From contig NZ_JAKEUO010000002.1 of assembly GCF_022397915.1 (NCBI RefSeq), positions 62,001 to 126,000 on the forward strand: 64,000 nucleotides of DNA, written 5' to 3'. The notes below the pieces were generated by a model. It saw nothing but the letters and a program-made list of their open reading frames with translations, ran no database searches and was not told the DNA's origin. Of this stretch, positions 1-9,211 are shown piece after piece. Position 1 is the first letter of the stretch. Each line of letters starts with the position of its first letter. This DNA is from Vibrio sp. Isolate34 (GTDB lineage Bacteria; Pseudomonadota; Gammaproteobacteria; Enterobacterales; Vibrionaceae). Position numbers and translations under genes: made by a program.

Positions 1-1
1 T

Positions 2-1045
2 TACCACATTCACCGTGATGAAACGATCTTGTACGAATCTGGCCACGGTCATGAGATCCAAGAAGTACGTATCATCAAAGGTCTAGATAACCCTGATCTA
101 GATGAAGCGGTAGGTGACGATCTTGCGGAAAGCGTGCGTGAAGAGCTAGAGCTTGTTATCGGTGCTTGTCCAGAATTTGATCACGACTTGTTCCTTGCTG
201 GTGAGCTAACACCTGTTTACTTCGGTACTGCACTGGGTAACTTTGGTGTTGACCACATGCTAGATGGTCTAACGAAGTGGGCACCTGCACCGCAAACTCG
301 CCAAGCGAACGAGCGTGATGTAGTAGCGACAGAAGAGAAGTTTTCTGGCTTCGTATTTAAGATCCAAGCAAACATGGATCCTAAGCACCGTGACCGTATC
401 GCATTCATGCGTATCGTATCGGGTACTTACAACCAAGGTATGAAGATGAACCATGTTCGTACTGGCAAGAACGTAAGTATCTCTGATGCGGTAACCTTCA
501 TGGCGGGTGACCGTGCGCGAGCTGAGAAAGCGTACGCGGGCGATATCATTGGTCTGCATAACCACGGTACGATCCAGATTGGTGATACCTTTACTCAAGG
601 TGAAAGCCTGAAGTTTTCTGGTATTCCAAACTTTGCACCTGAGCTATTCCGTCGTATTCGTCTACGCGATCCACTGAAGCAGAAGCAACTTCTAAAAGGC
701 TTGGTTCAGCTTTCAGAAGAGGGCGCTGTGCAAGTATTCCGTCCAATGCAGAACAACGATCTGATCGTTGGTGCGGTTGGTGTACTTCAGTTCGACGTGG
801 TTGTAGCGCGCTTGAAAGCAGAATACAACGTAGAAGCTATTTACGAAGGTGTTAACGTTGCAACAGCTCGCTGGGTTGAGTGTGACGACGCTAAGAAACT
901 GGAAGAGTTCAAACGTAAGAACCAATCTAACCTAGCGCTAGATGGCGGTGACAACCTGTCTTACATCGCACCAACTATGGTGAACTTGAACCTAGCTTCT
1001 GAACGTTTCCCTGAAGTTCAGTTCCGAGCGACGCGCGAGCACTAA
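2..1045 (+). CDS. prfC: Peptide chain release factor 3 (RF3), 3' part
   Basis: The reading frame is open from the first bases, so the 5' part with the GTP-binding G1-G4 motifs lies outside the window. The visible 347 residues correspond to the end of the G domain, the EF-Tu-like domain II and the C-terminal domain. Stretches such as [17 protein letters not shown] and [10 protein letters not shown], and the ending near FRATREH, read almost like E. coli RF3 (529 aa). RF3 is a translational GTPase that removes RF1/RF2 from the ribosome after peptide release. It ends cleanly and is followed by an intrinsic terminator. Identity is confident; only the truncation by the window edge is unusual. Confidence 0.97.
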   Translation, partial: YHIHRDETILYESGHGHEIQEVRIIKGLDNPDLDEAVGDDLAESVREELELVIGACPEFDHDLFLAGELTPVYFGTALGNFGVDHMLDGLTKWAPAPQTRQANERDVVATEEKFSGFVFKIQANMDPKHRDRIAFMRIVSGTYNQGMKMNHVRTGKNVSISDAVTFMAGDRARAEKAYAGDIIGLHNHGTIQIGDTFTQGESLKFSGIPNFAPELFRRIRLRDPLKQKQLLKGLVQLSEEGAVQVFRPMQNNDLIVGAVGVLQFDVVVARLKAEYNVEAIYEGVNVATARWVECDDAKKLEEFKRKNQSNLALDGGDNLSYIAPTMVNLNLASERFPEVQFRATREH

Positions 1046-1073
1046 TTACTCCGCGCTCTATTCGAGTTAAACA

Positions 1074-1107
1074 AAAACGTCTATTGTTCTGCAATAGGCG
1101 TTTTTTA
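1074..1107 (+). terminator. Intrinsic terminator of prfC
   Basis: A hairpin with arms acg-t-ctattg and caatag-g-cgt and a short loop is followed by six T residues. It lies about 30 nt after the prfC stop codon. Confidence 0.85.
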
Positions 1108-1150
1108 ATGCGTTTTATTTAAGGTTTAAAGGTTGAGGTTAGAGGCAGTT

Positions 1151-1306
1151 ATGTTCGGTTGGATAAAAGTTTGGATTGAGAAATACGATAAGTGGTGCGA
1201 GGAGCTTGGCTTAACGCCTGAGAATAAGCGCAGCTGTGTTGCTTATCGTCGTGATCCTCAAGAACAACAAACAGAGAGTGGGGAAGATGACACCAGAATT
1301 AAATGA
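1151..1306 (+). CDS. Small 51-aa protein, probably DUF5363 family
   Basis: A 51-codon ORF starts MFGWIKVWIEKYDKWC and is preceded by agagg five bases before the ATG. It is rich in Trp and charged residues, has no signal peptide or membrane segment, and ends with an acidic, Gln-rich tail. Its last 20 bases overlap the start of the TatD-like gene, so the two are probably translationally coupled. From memory, vibrios carry a small DUF5363-type protein between prfC and a TatD hydrolase; that match is recalled and not tested. Its function is unknown. Confidence 0.65.
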   Translation: MFGWIKVWIEKYDKWCEELGLTPENKRSCVAYRRDPQEQQTESGEDDTRIK

Positions 1307-2099
1307 TTTTCCGCTATTTGATACCCATTGCCATGCGGATTTTGACGCCTTTGATAGCGGTTTTTCAGTTGAGCAAAGTCTTGATGGTTACCTAAAAGAA
1401 GCGAAACAAGCCCAAGTGGAGAAACTGTTGATTCCTTCTATTGGTCAAAGTAACTGGAAAAAACTCGATAAGATCGCTCAGTCTCACCCTAATATTTACT
1501 ACGCATTAGGCTTTCACCCGTACTTTTTAGAGCAAGCGGATGAGGCGCAATTTTCAGAACTTCGCCAGTTACTCTCTTCAAAAAACAGCCAATGTGTCGC
1601 GATAGGAGAGTGCGGACTCGACTTCTTTGTGGACGTAGAAAGGGAAAAACAAGAGCGTTTTTTTATCCAACAGATGGAGTTTGCTAAGGCGTTTGACCTG
1701 CCTTTAATCATCCATGAGAGGAAGTCATACAACCGACTTATTGAGCTAATAAAGCAGCACAAGTTCACCTTAGGTGGTGTGATTCATGGTTTTTCGGGGA
1801 GTGAACAGCAGGCCTTGGCTTGGATCAAGCTCGGTTTCTATATTGGCGTCGGTGGAACGATAACTTACCCAAGAGCACAAAAAACACGCACAACCATCGC
1901 AAAATTGCCCCTTGAATACTTGGTGTTGGAAACGGATGCCCCGGACATGCCCATGCATGGAAACCAAGGAAATGTTAATCATTCCAAATATTTAGTTACG
2001 ATCTTAAATGAACTTTTTTTGCTTAGAAAAGAGCCAAAGAAATCGATTGCAGCGCAAATTTGGCAAAATAGCCATCGCGCATTCGGTATATGTGAATAA
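1287..2099 (+). CDS. TatD-family metal-dependent hydrolase (YjjV-like)
   Basis: This 270-aa protein belongs to the TatD family of TIM-barrel metallohydrolases, which act as DNases or related hydrolases. Visible metal-site signatures are DTHCHAD (residues 12-18), IGECGLDF, LIIHER, IHGFSG and ETDAPDMP in the expected order. The start at 1287 is preferred over an upstream in-frame start at 1236 because it has a gtggggaag ribosome site and places DTHCH at the normal distance from the N-terminus. Its length fits E. coli YjjV (259 aa). It overlaps the small upstream ORF. The substrate cannot be read from sequence. Confidence 0.88.
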   Translation: MTPELNDFPLFDTHCHADFDAFDSGFSVEQSLDGYLKEAKQAQVEKLLIPSIGQSNWKKLDKIAQSHPNIYYALGFHPYFLEQADEAQFSELRQLLSSKNSQCVAIGECGLDFFVDVEREKQERFFIQQMEFAKAFDLPLIIHERKSYNRLIELIKQHKFTLGGVIHGFSGSEQQALAWIKLGFYIGVGGTITYPRAQKTRTTIAKLPLEYLVLETDAPDMPMHGNQGNVNHSKYLVTILNELFLLRKEPKKSIAAQIWQNSHRAFGICE

Positions 2100-2143
2100 A
2101 ATCGAAGGTTTTTGTTTATCGTTTGCGTAAATTGCACTGAGCT

Positions 2144-2159
2144 TGTGATTTAGCTCACA
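2144..2159 (+). promoter_or_regulatory. CRP-cAMP binding site upstream of nupC
   Basis: The sequence tgtgatttagctcaca matches the CRP consensus TGTGA-N6-TCACA at all ten fixed positions. It lies about 145 bp before the nupC start. nupC is a known CRP/CytR target in E. coli, so cAMP control of nucleoside uptake is expected here. Confidence 0.85.
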
Positions 2160-2208
2160 TTTGCGTGTGAATGGTACATGAATCTTCTACGAAAGTGTGA
2201 GGACGGCA

Positions 2209-2238
2209 TTACTTTATTAGTGGTCGCATGAGTATAAT
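2209..2238 (+). promoter_or_regulatory. Probable nupC promoter
   Basis: A perfect -10 hexamer tataat (2233-2238) has a weak -35 ttactt (2209-2214) 18 bp upstream. A weak -35 is normal for an activator-dependent promoter, and the CRP site lies upstream near -90. Confidence 0.55.
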
Positions 2239-2303
2239 TGCCTCCGCTTTATAGCCCCATTTTGTAACACGCCAATAAATAACTAATAAGGAAGTCATAA
2301 ACT

Positions 2304-3566
2304 ATGAGCCTGTTTATGAGCCTAGTCGGAATGGTTGCACTGATCGCAATCGCAGTACTACTATCTGACAACCGCAAAGCTATTAATCTAAGAACAGTGG
2401 GTGGCGCTTTCGCTATCCAATTCGCACTTGGTGCATTCGTACTTTACATCCCTTGGGGTCGTGATCTACTTGCAGGTTTCTCTGCTGGTGTAGCAAACGT
2501 GATCGACTACGGTAAAGACGGTACTGGTTTCCTATTCGGCAGCCTAGTTAACTTCTCTGTTGACGGTATCGGTTTCATCTTTGCTTTCCAAGTACTACCA
2601 ACTCTGATTTTCTTCTCTGCACTTATCTCTGTACTTTACTACATTGGTGTTATGCAAATTGTAATCAAAGTTCTTGGTGGTGGTCTTCAGAAAGCTCTAG
2701 GTACTTCTCGCGCCGAGTCTATGTCTGCAGCAGCAAACATCTTCGTTGGTCAAACTGAAGCACCTCTAGTTGTTCGTCCATTTGTTCCTAAAATGACAAA
2801 CTCTGAACTATTCGCAGTAATGTGTGGTGGTTTGGCTTCTGTAGCTGGTGGTGTACTAGCAGGTTACGCATCTATGGGTGTACCTCTAGAGTACCTAGTT
2901 GCAGCGTCATTCATGGCAGCACCTGGTGGTCTACTATTCGCTAAAATCATCAAGCCTGAAACTGATAAGCCAGACGACAACATCGCTGACGAAATGGACG
3001 GTGGCGATGACAAACCAGCTAACGTTATCGACGCAGCAGCAGGTGGCGCATCAGTTGGTCTACAACTAGCTCTAAACGTAGGTGCAATGCTACTAGCATT
3101 CATCGGTCTAATTGCTCTAATCAACGGTATCCTAGGTGGCATCGGTGGTTGGGTTGGTATGGAAAACCTAACTCTAGAACTTCTTCTAGGTTGGATCTTC
3201 GCACCACTAGCATTCATCATTGGTGTTCCATGGGAAGAAGCAACTATCGCTGGTTCTTTCATTGGTCAGAAGACAGTTGTTAACGAATTCGTTGCATACC
3301 TAAACTTCGTACCATACGTTGGTGAAAACGCTCAAGTTGTTGCAGCAACTGGTCAAGTGATGTCTGAGAAGACTCAAGCTATCATCGCATTCGCACTATG
3401 TGGTTTCGCAAACCTTTCTTCTATTGCGATTCTTCTAGGTGGTCTAGGTGGTATTGCACCAAGCCGTCGCCACGACATCGCACGTATGGGTGTTAAAGCG
3501 GTAATTGCTGGTACTCTATCTAACCTGATGGCAGCAACAATTGCTGGCTTCTTCCTATCTTTCTAA
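2304..3566 (+). CDS. nupC: Concentrative nucleoside transporter NupC
   Basis: This 420-aa inner-membrane protein is a sodium-coupled concentrative nucleoside transporter. It reads almost identically to the V. cholerae CNT whose structure is known. The nucleoside and sodium site motifs are present: VGQTEAP (148-154) in the first re-entrant hairpin, PWEEAT in the second, and GFANLSS near the end. A hydrophilic loop rich in Asp (about residues 215-230) joins the two halves. An aaggaag ribosome site precedes the ATG. It stands alone between a CRP-linked promoter and a terminator, upstream of the deo operon whose products use its cargo. Confidence 0.97.
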   Translation: MSLFMSLVGMVALIAIAVLLSDNRKAINLRTVGGAFAIQFALGAFVLYIPWGRDLLAGFSAGVANVIDYGKDGTGFLFGSLVNFSVDGIGFIFAFQVLPTLIFFSALISVLYYIGVMQIVIKVLGGGLQKALGTSRAESMSAAANIFVGQTEAPLVVRPFVPKMTNSELFAVMCGGLASVAGGVLAGYASMGVPLEYLVAASFMAAPGGLLFAKIIKPETDKPDDNIADEMDGGDDKPANVIDAAAGGASVGLQLALNVGAMLLAFIGLIALINGILGGIGGWVGMENLTLELLLGWIFAPLAFIIGVPWEEATIAGSFIGQKTVVNEFVAYLNFVPYVGENAQVVAATGQVMSEKTQAIIAFALCGFANLSSIAILLGGLGGIAPSRRHDIARMGVKAVIAGTLSNLMAATIAGFFLSF

Positions 3567-3604
3567 TCAAGTAGATTTAGATATATAGACGCCATAATAA
3601 TATC

Positions 3605-3638
3605 GCCCCGTAGCAAGAAATTGCTGCGGGGCTTTTTT
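3605..3638 (+). terminator. Intrinsic terminator of nupC
   Basis: A GC-rich stem (gccccg with cggggc, extended by tagcaa/ttgctg) with a gaaa loop is followed by six T residues. Confidence 0.92.
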
Positions 3639-3751
3639 GTTTTTAGGCCCAGTGATTTTTTTGTATGAGCATAAGCATAAGCATCAACTTGAGAACGATA
3701 ATGGGCCTAGAATGTTTTTTTGAGATACAAACCGTTTGCGTTCTAAGGAGC

Positions 3752-4095
3752 ACTACAATTTATTGATGGATACCTATAATGTATAAGCTTAGGGGATAGG
3801 ATGTCTCTTTTGGCAAGAAAGTGACCGCTTGGATTCGTCCAAAGGTTATTCTTCTGGGATTAAGCCAAACTTAGCGATACGCTATAGATGTTAGACACAA
3901 CATGACTGATTTGTTGTGCCATAGACCAAACTGGTACTGTGCGGTGACAAGGATTGCAATTGGTAGCGAAAGTTATCAAGTCTTCAGGGAACCAAGTCCG
4001 TTCATTTGTGACTACTGAGCATTACTAAAATATCCATCTATACTGGATGGAGGGCGAAGTAGTTAACTATTTGAATATATTGATCGGAGATAGAA
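3752..4095 (+). promoter_or_regulatory. Candidate deo promoter and long structured 5' leader
   Basis: This 500-bp gap between nupC and deoC has no credible ORF. A perfect tataat at 3775-3780, with a poor -35 (actaca, 3752-3757) 17 bp upstream, would give a leader of about 310 nt. The leader holds a chain of inverted repeats: tttggc/gccaaa (3809-3869) enclosing a ttcg-loop hairpin (3829-3842); tagcg/cgcta (3872-3884); cacaaca/tgttgtg (3896-3918); ggatt/agtcc (3951-3999) enclosing ggtagc-gaaa-gttatc (3960-3979); and tccatc/gatgga (4033-4051). The hairpins are read directly. A regulatory role is inference. Confidence 0.5.
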
Positions 4096-4872
4096 ATGAG
4101 CGATTTAAAAGCAGCAGCTCTACGTGCACTTAAACTTATGGACCTAACGACGCTAAATGACGACGATACTACTGAGAAAGTAGTGGCGCTTTGTCATGAC
4201 GCGAAGACTGCAGTAGGTAACACCGCTGCAATTTGTATTTACCCTCGCTTTATCCCAGCAGCTAAGAAAGCGTTGCGTGAGCAAGGTACTCCAGAAGTAC
4301 GCATTGCGACTGTAACTAACTTCCCTCATGGTAATGACGACATCGAAATTGCTGTTGCAGAAACAAAAGCAGCAGTAGCGTACGGCGCAGATGAAGTTGA
4401 CGTAGTATTCCCATACCGTGCTCTTATTGCTGGCAACGAAGAAGTTGGCTTTGAGCTAGTTAAGCAATGTAAAGCAGCTTGTGGTGACATCACACTTAAA
4501 GTGATCATCGAAACCGGTGAACTGAAAGAAGAAGCACTGATCAAGAAAGCTTCTCAAATCTGTATCGAAGCGGGTGCAGACTTCATCAAAACTTCAACAG
4601 GTAAAGTGCCAGTAAACGCGACTCCAGAGTTCGCGCGTATGATGCTTGAAGTTATTCGTGACATGGGCGTTGCTAAAACTGTTGGTTTCAAACCTGCTGG
4701 TGGCGTACGTACTGCTGAAGATGCAGCACTATACCTAGCAATGGCTGATGAGCTACTAGGCGCTGAGTGGGCAGACAACATGCACTACCGTTTTGGTGCT
4801 TCAAGCCTACTAACTAACCTTCTTAATACATTAGAAGTGACAGACCAGACTGCTGATCCAGCAGCATACTAA
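4096..4872 (+). CDS. deoC: Deoxyribose-phosphate aldolase DeoC
   Basis: This 258-aa cytosolic class I aldolase cleaves 2-deoxyribose 5-phosphate to glyceraldehyde 3-phosphate and acetaldehyde. The Schiff-base lysine sits in DFIKTSTGK (about Lys166), the proton-relay aspartate in [11 protein letters not shown], and a second lysine in [12 protein letters not shown]. The protein follows E. coli DeoC (259 aa) almost residue for residue, apart from a short gap near 130 and a different C-terminal tail. A cggaga ribosome site precedes the ATG. It is the first gene of deoCABD. Confidence 0.97.
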   Translation: MSDLKAAALRALKLMDLTTLNDDDTTEKVVALCHDAKTAVGNTAAICIYPRFIPAAKKALREQGTPEVRIATVTNFPHGNDDIEIAVAETKAAVAYGADEVDVVFPYRALIAGNEEVGFELVKQCKAACGDITLKVIIETGELKEEALIKKASQICIEAGADFIKTSTGKVPVNATPEFARMMLEVIRDMGVAKTVGFKPAGGVRTAEDAALYLAMADELLGAEWADNMHYRFGASSLLTNLLNTLEVTDQTADPAAY

Positions 4873-4908
4873 TATCCCAATCGGGTGTAACAAGATTTAG
4901 TCTGTTTG

Positions 4909-4933
4909 ATGGAGTGGCGTTAAGTCACTCCAT
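4909..4933. other. Intercistronic hairpin between deoC and deoA
   Basis: A perfect 8-bp inverted repeat (atggagtg/cactccat) has a 9-nt loop and no T-run, so it is not a classical terminator. It could protect the upstream message end or mark an RNA processing site. Confidence 0.5.
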
Positions 4934-4983
4934 ATTACCTCTTTCCCCTACAAACCATACTCACTAGAGTTTGGGAGGCACTA

Positions 4984-6312
4984 ATGTATCTACCTCAAGA
5001 AATTATTCGCAGAAAACGTGATGGCGAAGTCCTAACTGCTGAAGAAATTAACTTCTTCATTCAAGGTGTCGCTAAAAACACGGTTTCTGAAGGCCAAATT
5101 GCAGCATTTGCAATGGCTATCTTCTTTAATGAAATGACAATGCCAGAGCGTATCGCATTAACATGTGCAATGCGTGACTCAGGCATGGTGATTGACTGGA
5201 GCCACATGAACTTTGATGGCCCAATTGTTGATAAACACTCTACTGGTGGTGTTGGTGACGTAACTTCTCTGATGCTTGGCCCTATGGTGGCAGCATGTGG
5301 CGGTTTCGTTCCAATGATCTCTGGTCGTGGTTTAGGCCACACTGGCGGTACGCTAGACAAGCTTGAATCTATCCCTGGTTACAACATTACACCAACCAAC
5401 GATGTGTTCGGTGAAGTAACTAAAGATGCTGGCGTAGCGATCATCGGTCAAACAGGCGATCTAGCACCGGCTGATAAGCGTGTTTACGCGACTCGTGATA
5501 TCACAGCAACCGTAGATAACATCTCGCTAATCACGGCTTCAATCCTATCTAAGAAACTGGCTGCTGGCCTTGATTCTCTAGTAATGGATGTAAAAGTAGG
5601 TTCAGGCGCATTCATGCCGACTTACGAAGCGTCAGAAGAGCTAGCGAAATCGATCGTTGCAGTAGCAAACGGTGCAGGTACGAAGACAACAGCAATCCTA
5701 ACGGACATGAACCAAGTTCTGGCTTCTTCGGCGGGCAACGCAGTTGAAGTACGTGAAGCGGTTCAATTCCTTACGGGTGAATACCGTAACCCACGTTTGC
5801 TAGAAATTACGATGGCATCGTGTGCTGAAATGCTGGTATTGGGTAACCTTGCAAAAGATTCAGATGAAGCGCGCGAAAAACTGATGACAGTGCTGGATAA
5901 CGGTAAAGCAGCAGAGTGCTTCGGTAAAATGGTAGCGGGCCTTGGTGGTCCAGCAGATTTCGTAGCGAACTACGATAACTACCTAGAAAAAGCAGAAATT
6001 GTTAAACCAGTGTACGCGCTAGAAAACGGTGTGGTATCAGCAATGGATACTCGTGCAATTGGTATGGCTGTCGTTGGTATGGGCGGTGGTCGCCGCGTAG
6101 CAACAGACAGCATTGATTACGCAGTCGGTTTTGATCACTTCATTCGTCTTGGCGAAGTGGCAAGTGAAGATAAACCATTAGCAATGATTCATGCTCGCAA
6201 CGAACAACAGTGGCAAGAAGCTGCAACAGCATTACAAAATGCAATCACTGTGGGCGGAGAATATACAGCAACGCCAGACGTTTACCGTCAGATTCGTTCT
6301 GAAGACGTGTAA
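4984..6312 (+). CDS. deoA: Thymidine phosphorylase DeoA
   Basis: This 442-aa cytosolic enzyme converts thymidine and phosphate to thymine and deoxyribose 1-phosphate. The phosphate-binding signature KHSTGGVGD is at residues 84-92, and the family signature [16 protein letters not shown] follows. [13 protein letters not shown] and MGGGRR toward the end are also as in E. coli DeoA (440 aa). A gggaggc ribosome site precedes the ATG. It is the second gene of the deo operon. Confidence 0.97.
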   Translation: MYLPQEIIRRKRDGEVLTAEEINFFIQGVAKNTVSEGQIAAFAMAIFFNEMTMPERIALTCAMRDSGMVIDWSHMNFDGPIVDKHSTGGVGDVTSLMLGPMVAACGGFVPMISGRGLGHTGGTLDKLESIPGYNITPTNDVFGEVTKDAGVAIIGQTGDLAPADKRVYATRDITATVDNISLITASILSKKLAAGLDSLVMDVKVGSGAFMPTYEASEELAKSIVAVANGAGTKTTAILTDMNQVLASSAGNAVEVREAVQFLTGEYRNPRLLEITMASCAEMLVLGNLAKDSDEAREKLMTVLDNGKAAECFGKMVAGLGGPADFVANYDNYLEKAEIVKPVYALENGVVSAMDTRAIGMAVVGMGGGRRVATDSIDYAVGFDHFIRLGEVASEDKPLAMIHARNEQQWQEAATALQNAITVGGEYTATPDVYRQIRSEDV

Positions 6313-6320
6313 ATAACAGG

Positions 6321-6347
6321 TATCGGCATACCTAGTGTATGCCGATA
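6321..6347. other. 11-bp intercistronic hairpin between deoA and deoB
   Basis: A perfect 11-bp inverted repeat (tatcggcatac / gtatgccgata) with a 5-nt loop lies 8 nt after the deoA stop. No T-run follows, so mRNA stabilisation or processing is more likely than termination. Confidence 0.6.
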
Positions 6348-6388
6348 AACAGAGTTCTGGTGCAAAGAGCAATAAGTTGGTGAAGAAA

Positions 6389-7609
6389 ATGAAAAGAGCA
6401 TTTATTTTAGTTTTAGATTCATTCGGTATCGGTGAAACAGCGGATGCAGACAAATTTGGTGATGTAGGTTCAGACACTATGGGTCACATCGCAGATCATT
6501 GTGACAAAGGTCTTGCAGACAACGCGGATCGTCAAGGTCCTCTGACGCTACCAAACCTGTCTAAGCTAGGTTTAGCTATGGCTCACAAAGAGTCTACAGG
6601 TCGTTTTGCTCCGGGTATGGATGCAGACGCTGAAATCATTGGCGCTTACGGTCACGCTGCTGAGCTGTCTTCTGGTAAAGACACGCCATCGGGTCACTGG
6701 GAAATCGCTGGTGTACCAGTATTGTTTGACTGGGGCTACTTCACCGACAAAGAGAACAGCTTTCCAAAAGAACTGACTGACCGCATTCTTGAGCGTGCAG
6801 GTTTGTCTGGTTTCTTGGGTAACTGCCACTCATCAGGCACTGAAATCCTAGATAACCTAGGTGAAGAACACATGAAGACTGGCCTACCAATCTTCTACAC
6901 TTCTGCGGACTCTGTTTTCCAGATCGCTTGTCATGAAGAGACATTCGGCCTACAAAACCTGCTAGACCTTTGTCAGATTGCTCGTGAAGAGCTAGAAGAC
7001 TACAACATTGGTCGTGTTATCGCGCGTCCGTTCGTTGGCCCGGGTAAAGGTCAATTTGAGCGTACGGGTAACCGTCGTGATCTTTCTGTTGAGCCACCTG
7101 CGGCAACTATCCTGCAGAAACTTGCTGATGAGAAGGGCGGTAACGTTCACTCAATCGGTAAGATCTCTGATATCTACGCAGGTTGTGGTATCACTCAGAA
7201 AACCAAAGCAACAGGTATCCCTGCGCTATTTGAAGCAACAAAAGAAGCGATCAATGAAGCGGGCGACAACACGATTGTGTTCACTAACTTCGTTGATTTC
7301 GACTCAGCTTACGGCCACCGCCGCGATGTTGCAGGTTACGCAGCGGCACTTGAGTACTTCGATGGTCGCATCAATGAAATCATCGATATGATGAAAGAAG
7401 ATGATGTACTTATCCTAACTGCAGACCACGGTTGTGATCCGACATGGCCAGGTACCGACCATACTCGTGAGCACATCCCTGTGATTGTTTACGGTCAGAA
7501 GGTTCCAGCCGGTTCTCTAGGCCGTCGCGATACGTTCGCTGATATTGGTCAAAGCTTAGCGTCATACTTTGGTACATCACCAATGGAACACGGCACAAGC
7601 TTCCTATAA
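6389..7609 (+). CDS. deoB: Phosphopentomutase DeoB
   Basis: This 406-aa enzyme of the alkaline-phosphatase superfamily interconverts (deoxy)ribose 1- and 5-phosphates and depends on Mn2+. The N-terminal LDSFGIG carries the metal-ligand Asp10. KDTPSGHWE holds the phosphorylated Thr, and the C-terminal [18 protein letters not shown] holds further ligands. The start at 6389 gives [13 protein letters not shown], as in E. coli DeoB (407 aa); the longer frame from 6335 adds 18 unconserved residues. An 11-bp hairpin lies upstream and an intrinsic terminator downstream. Confidence 0.96.
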   Translation: MKRAFILVLDSFGIGETADADKFGDVGSDTMGHIADHCDKGLADNADRQGPLTLPNLSKLGLAMAHKESTGRFAPGMDADAEIIGAYGHAAELSSGKDTPSGHWEIAGVPVLFDWGYFTDKENSFPKELTDRILERAGLSGFLGNCHSSGTEILDNLGEEHMKTGLPIFYTSADSVFQIACHEETFGLQNLLDLCQIAREELEDYNIGRVIARPFVGPGKGQFERTGNRRDLSVEPPAATILQKLADEKGGNVHSIGKISDIYAGCGITQKTKATGIPALFEATKEAINEAGDNTIVFTNFVDFDSAYGHRRDVAGYAAALEYFDGRINEIIDMMKEDDVLILTADHGCDPTWPGTDHTREHIPVIVYGQKVPAGSLGRRDTFADIGQSLASYFGTSPMEHGTSFL

Positions 7610-7618
7610 TAGTTAACT

Positions 7619-7654
7619 AAGAGAGAGGGAAACCTCTCTCTTCTTTTTTGTTTT
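7619..7654 (+). terminator. Intrinsic terminator between deoB and deoD
   Basis: A 10-bp stem aagagagagg/cctctctctt capped by a gaaa tetraloop is followed by ctttttt-g-tttt. It is the full structure of an intrinsic terminator, but deoD starts only 20-30 bp later. It probably acts as a partial terminator that lowers or uncouples deoD expression. Confidence 0.85.
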
Positions 7655-7673
7655 GAGATTAAGGATATTTTCA

Positions 7674-8393
7674 ATGGCTACTCCACATATTAATGCTGAA
7701 ATGGGTGATTTCGCTGACGTAGTTCTAATGCCAGGCGACCCGCTGCGTGCTAAATACATCGCTGAAACCTTCTTAGAAGAAGTGGTTCAAGTGTGCGACG
7801 TTCGTAACATGTTTGGTTACACCGGTACTTACAAAGGTCGTAAGGTTTCGGTAATGGGACACGGTATGGGCATTCCATCTTGTTCCATTTACGCGACTGA
7901 GCTGATCAAAGACTTCGGTGTGAAAAAGATCATTCGTGTTGGTAGTTGTGGTGCAGTGAGCGAAGATATCAAAGTGCGCGATGTGGTTATTGGCATGGGC
8001 GCATGTACTGACTCAAAAGTGAACCGTATTCGCTTTAAAGGTCACGACTTCGCAGCTATCGCAGATTACAAAATGGTACGTGCGGCAGAAGATGCAGCAA
8101 AAGCGCGTGGTGTTGATGTAAAAGTCGGTAACCTATTCTCGGCTGAGTTGTTCTACACGCCAGATCCTGAAATGTTTGAAGTTATGGATAAATACGGCAT
8201 TGTCGGTGTAGAGATGGAAGCGGCAGGCATCTATGGTGTGTGTGCTGAATACGGCGCAAAAGCTCTGACTATCTGTACTGTGTCTGATCACATCAAAACC
8301 GGTGAGCAAACTACATCGGATGAACGTCAAACAACCTTCAACGACATGATGGTTATCGCTTTAGATTCTGTGCTTCTTGGTGACCAAGAGTAA
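7674..8393 (+). CDS. deoD: Purine nucleoside phosphorylase DeoD
   Basis: This 239-aa subunit of the hexameric high-molecular-mass purine nucleoside phosphorylase splits purine (deoxy)nucleosides with phosphate. MATPHINA (with His4), [25 protein letters not shown] and TVSDHIKTG (catalytic Asp204 region) are all present. The length equals E. coli DeoD. The start at 7674 has aagga nine bases upstream; an upstream TTG in the same frame is not supported. It is the last deo gene and lies just after an intrinsic terminator. Confidence 0.97.
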   Translation: MATPHINAEMGDFADVVLMPGDPLRAKYIAETFLEEVVQVCDVRNMFGYTGTYKGRKVSVMGHGMGIPSCSIYATELIKDFGVKKIIRVGSCGAVSEDIKVRDVVIGMGACTDSKVNRIRFKGHDFAAIADYKMVRAAEDAAKARGVDVKVGNLFSAELFYTPDPEMFEVMDKYGIVGVEMEAAGIYGVCAEYGAKALTICTVSDHIKTGEQTTSDERQTTFNDMMVIALDSVLLGDQE

Positions 8394-8431
8394 TTACAGT
8401 TCACAATAGCTTGATAAAGTAACAGATAACA

Positions 8432-8467
8432 AAAAGCCCCGTCGCTGCCTGAGCGTCGGGGCTTTTT
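8432..8467. terminator. Bidirectional terminator between deoD and ytjB
   Basis: An A-run, a GC stem (agccccg/cggggct plus cgct/agcg) and a T-run give terminators for both strands. The flanking genes are convergent. Confidence 0.9.
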
Positions 8468-8490
8468 ATTGGATCTTTTGAACTGAGTCG

Positions 8491-9102
8491 TTATGAGTTT
8501 ACGTTTCTCAACAATAAGTTCTCACCAGACTTGGTCGGTCTTCGACGAATCAACATGATGAACAGTACACCACTGACGAAGCCCATCAAAACCATACCAA
8601 TCATATAACGATCGCTTTTGCGGTAGTGGTGATCTGAAATCGCCGTCATCTTACCGGTTTCGAAGGTCACACGAATAAAGCCGATGATCGTATGTTCTGT
8701 AGAATAAATAGGTTCAACTAATTGCTGTCTGCCGATACTTGCGGTGGAAAGTGGCGTGTCTAAACCAAGAACCTCACGTACAGAGAGTGCTTTTTCGCTC
8801 GAAGCTAGTCGAATACCCTCAGCATCATAGATGGTGGTATCGAATACCAGTCTATCTTGAGACAGCTGATTAGTTAGATCTAGCAGTCTTTCTTGGTCTT
8901 GTTGCGTGATCATTTTGCTGGCTGAAAGTGATGCCTGAGAGATAAGCAGCTTGGTAAGAGTTTCCAACTGTTTCGCTTGGATCTTCTCGTTACCTTTACT
9001 GATCACGACCGTATTTTTAATCGTTACAACAAACATGGTAGCCAACAAAATGAGGGCTAGCATTCGTAAAGCGTTACGTATTGAGAACAATGATTCATTC
9101 AT
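8491..9102 (-). CDS. ytjB: Smp/YtjB family membrane protein
   Basis: This 203-aa protein has a membrane segment near residues 14-32, a periplasmic domain of about 125 residues, and a second membrane segment at about 165-183 followed by a short basic tail. It fits the Smp/YtjB (AhpA-like) family, which lies beside serB in many gamma-proteobacteria. The periplasmic part reads like a small sensory domain (DTTIYDAEGIRLASS). Its role is not established; older names call it a haemolysin-modulating or virulence-associated protein. It is transcribed away from serB across a 109-bp gap. Confidence 0.82.
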   Translation of the reverse strand: MNESLFSIRNALRMLALILLATMFVVTIKNTVVISKGNEKIQAKQLETLTKLLISQASLSASKMITQQDQERLLDLTNQLSQDRLVFDTTIYDAEGIRLASSEKALSVREVLGLDTPLSTASIGRQQLVEPIYSTEHTIIGFIRVTFETGKMTAISDHHYRKSDRYMIGMVLMGFVSGVLFIMLIRRRPTKSGENLLLRNVNS

Positions 9103-9211
9103 GTTTCACGAAGCCTGAAATAAACAAATGTTATGATTAAGACATATTGAGACTTGCGTTTTCAAATTGCAATAGGTTAACGTTTAGCATAGTTAATTAG
9201 GAATCATACAC

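Noticed and set aside
1236..1286. Longer N-terminus for the TatD-type protein
   Set aside because: The added residues are not family-like, and the start at 1287 has a good ribosome site.
4060..4069. tagttaacta palindrome before deoC, repeated after deoB (7610-7619)
   Set aside because: A 10-bp AT-rich palindrome occurring twice in 64 kb is weak evidence, and neither position suggests a common function.
3640..4095. Purine riboswitch before deoC, as in vibrio adenine-responsive genes
   Set aside because: The conserved purine-riboswitch core and its kissing-loop arrangement could not be found in the sequence.
6335..6388. Longer N-terminus for DeoB
   Set aside because: The extension overlaps the intercistronic hairpin region and is absent from other DeoB proteins.
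7008..7391. 127-codon ORF inside deoB
   Set aside because: It overlaps a well-conserved enzyme in another frame, with Ser/Arg/Leu-rich composition typical of shadow frames.
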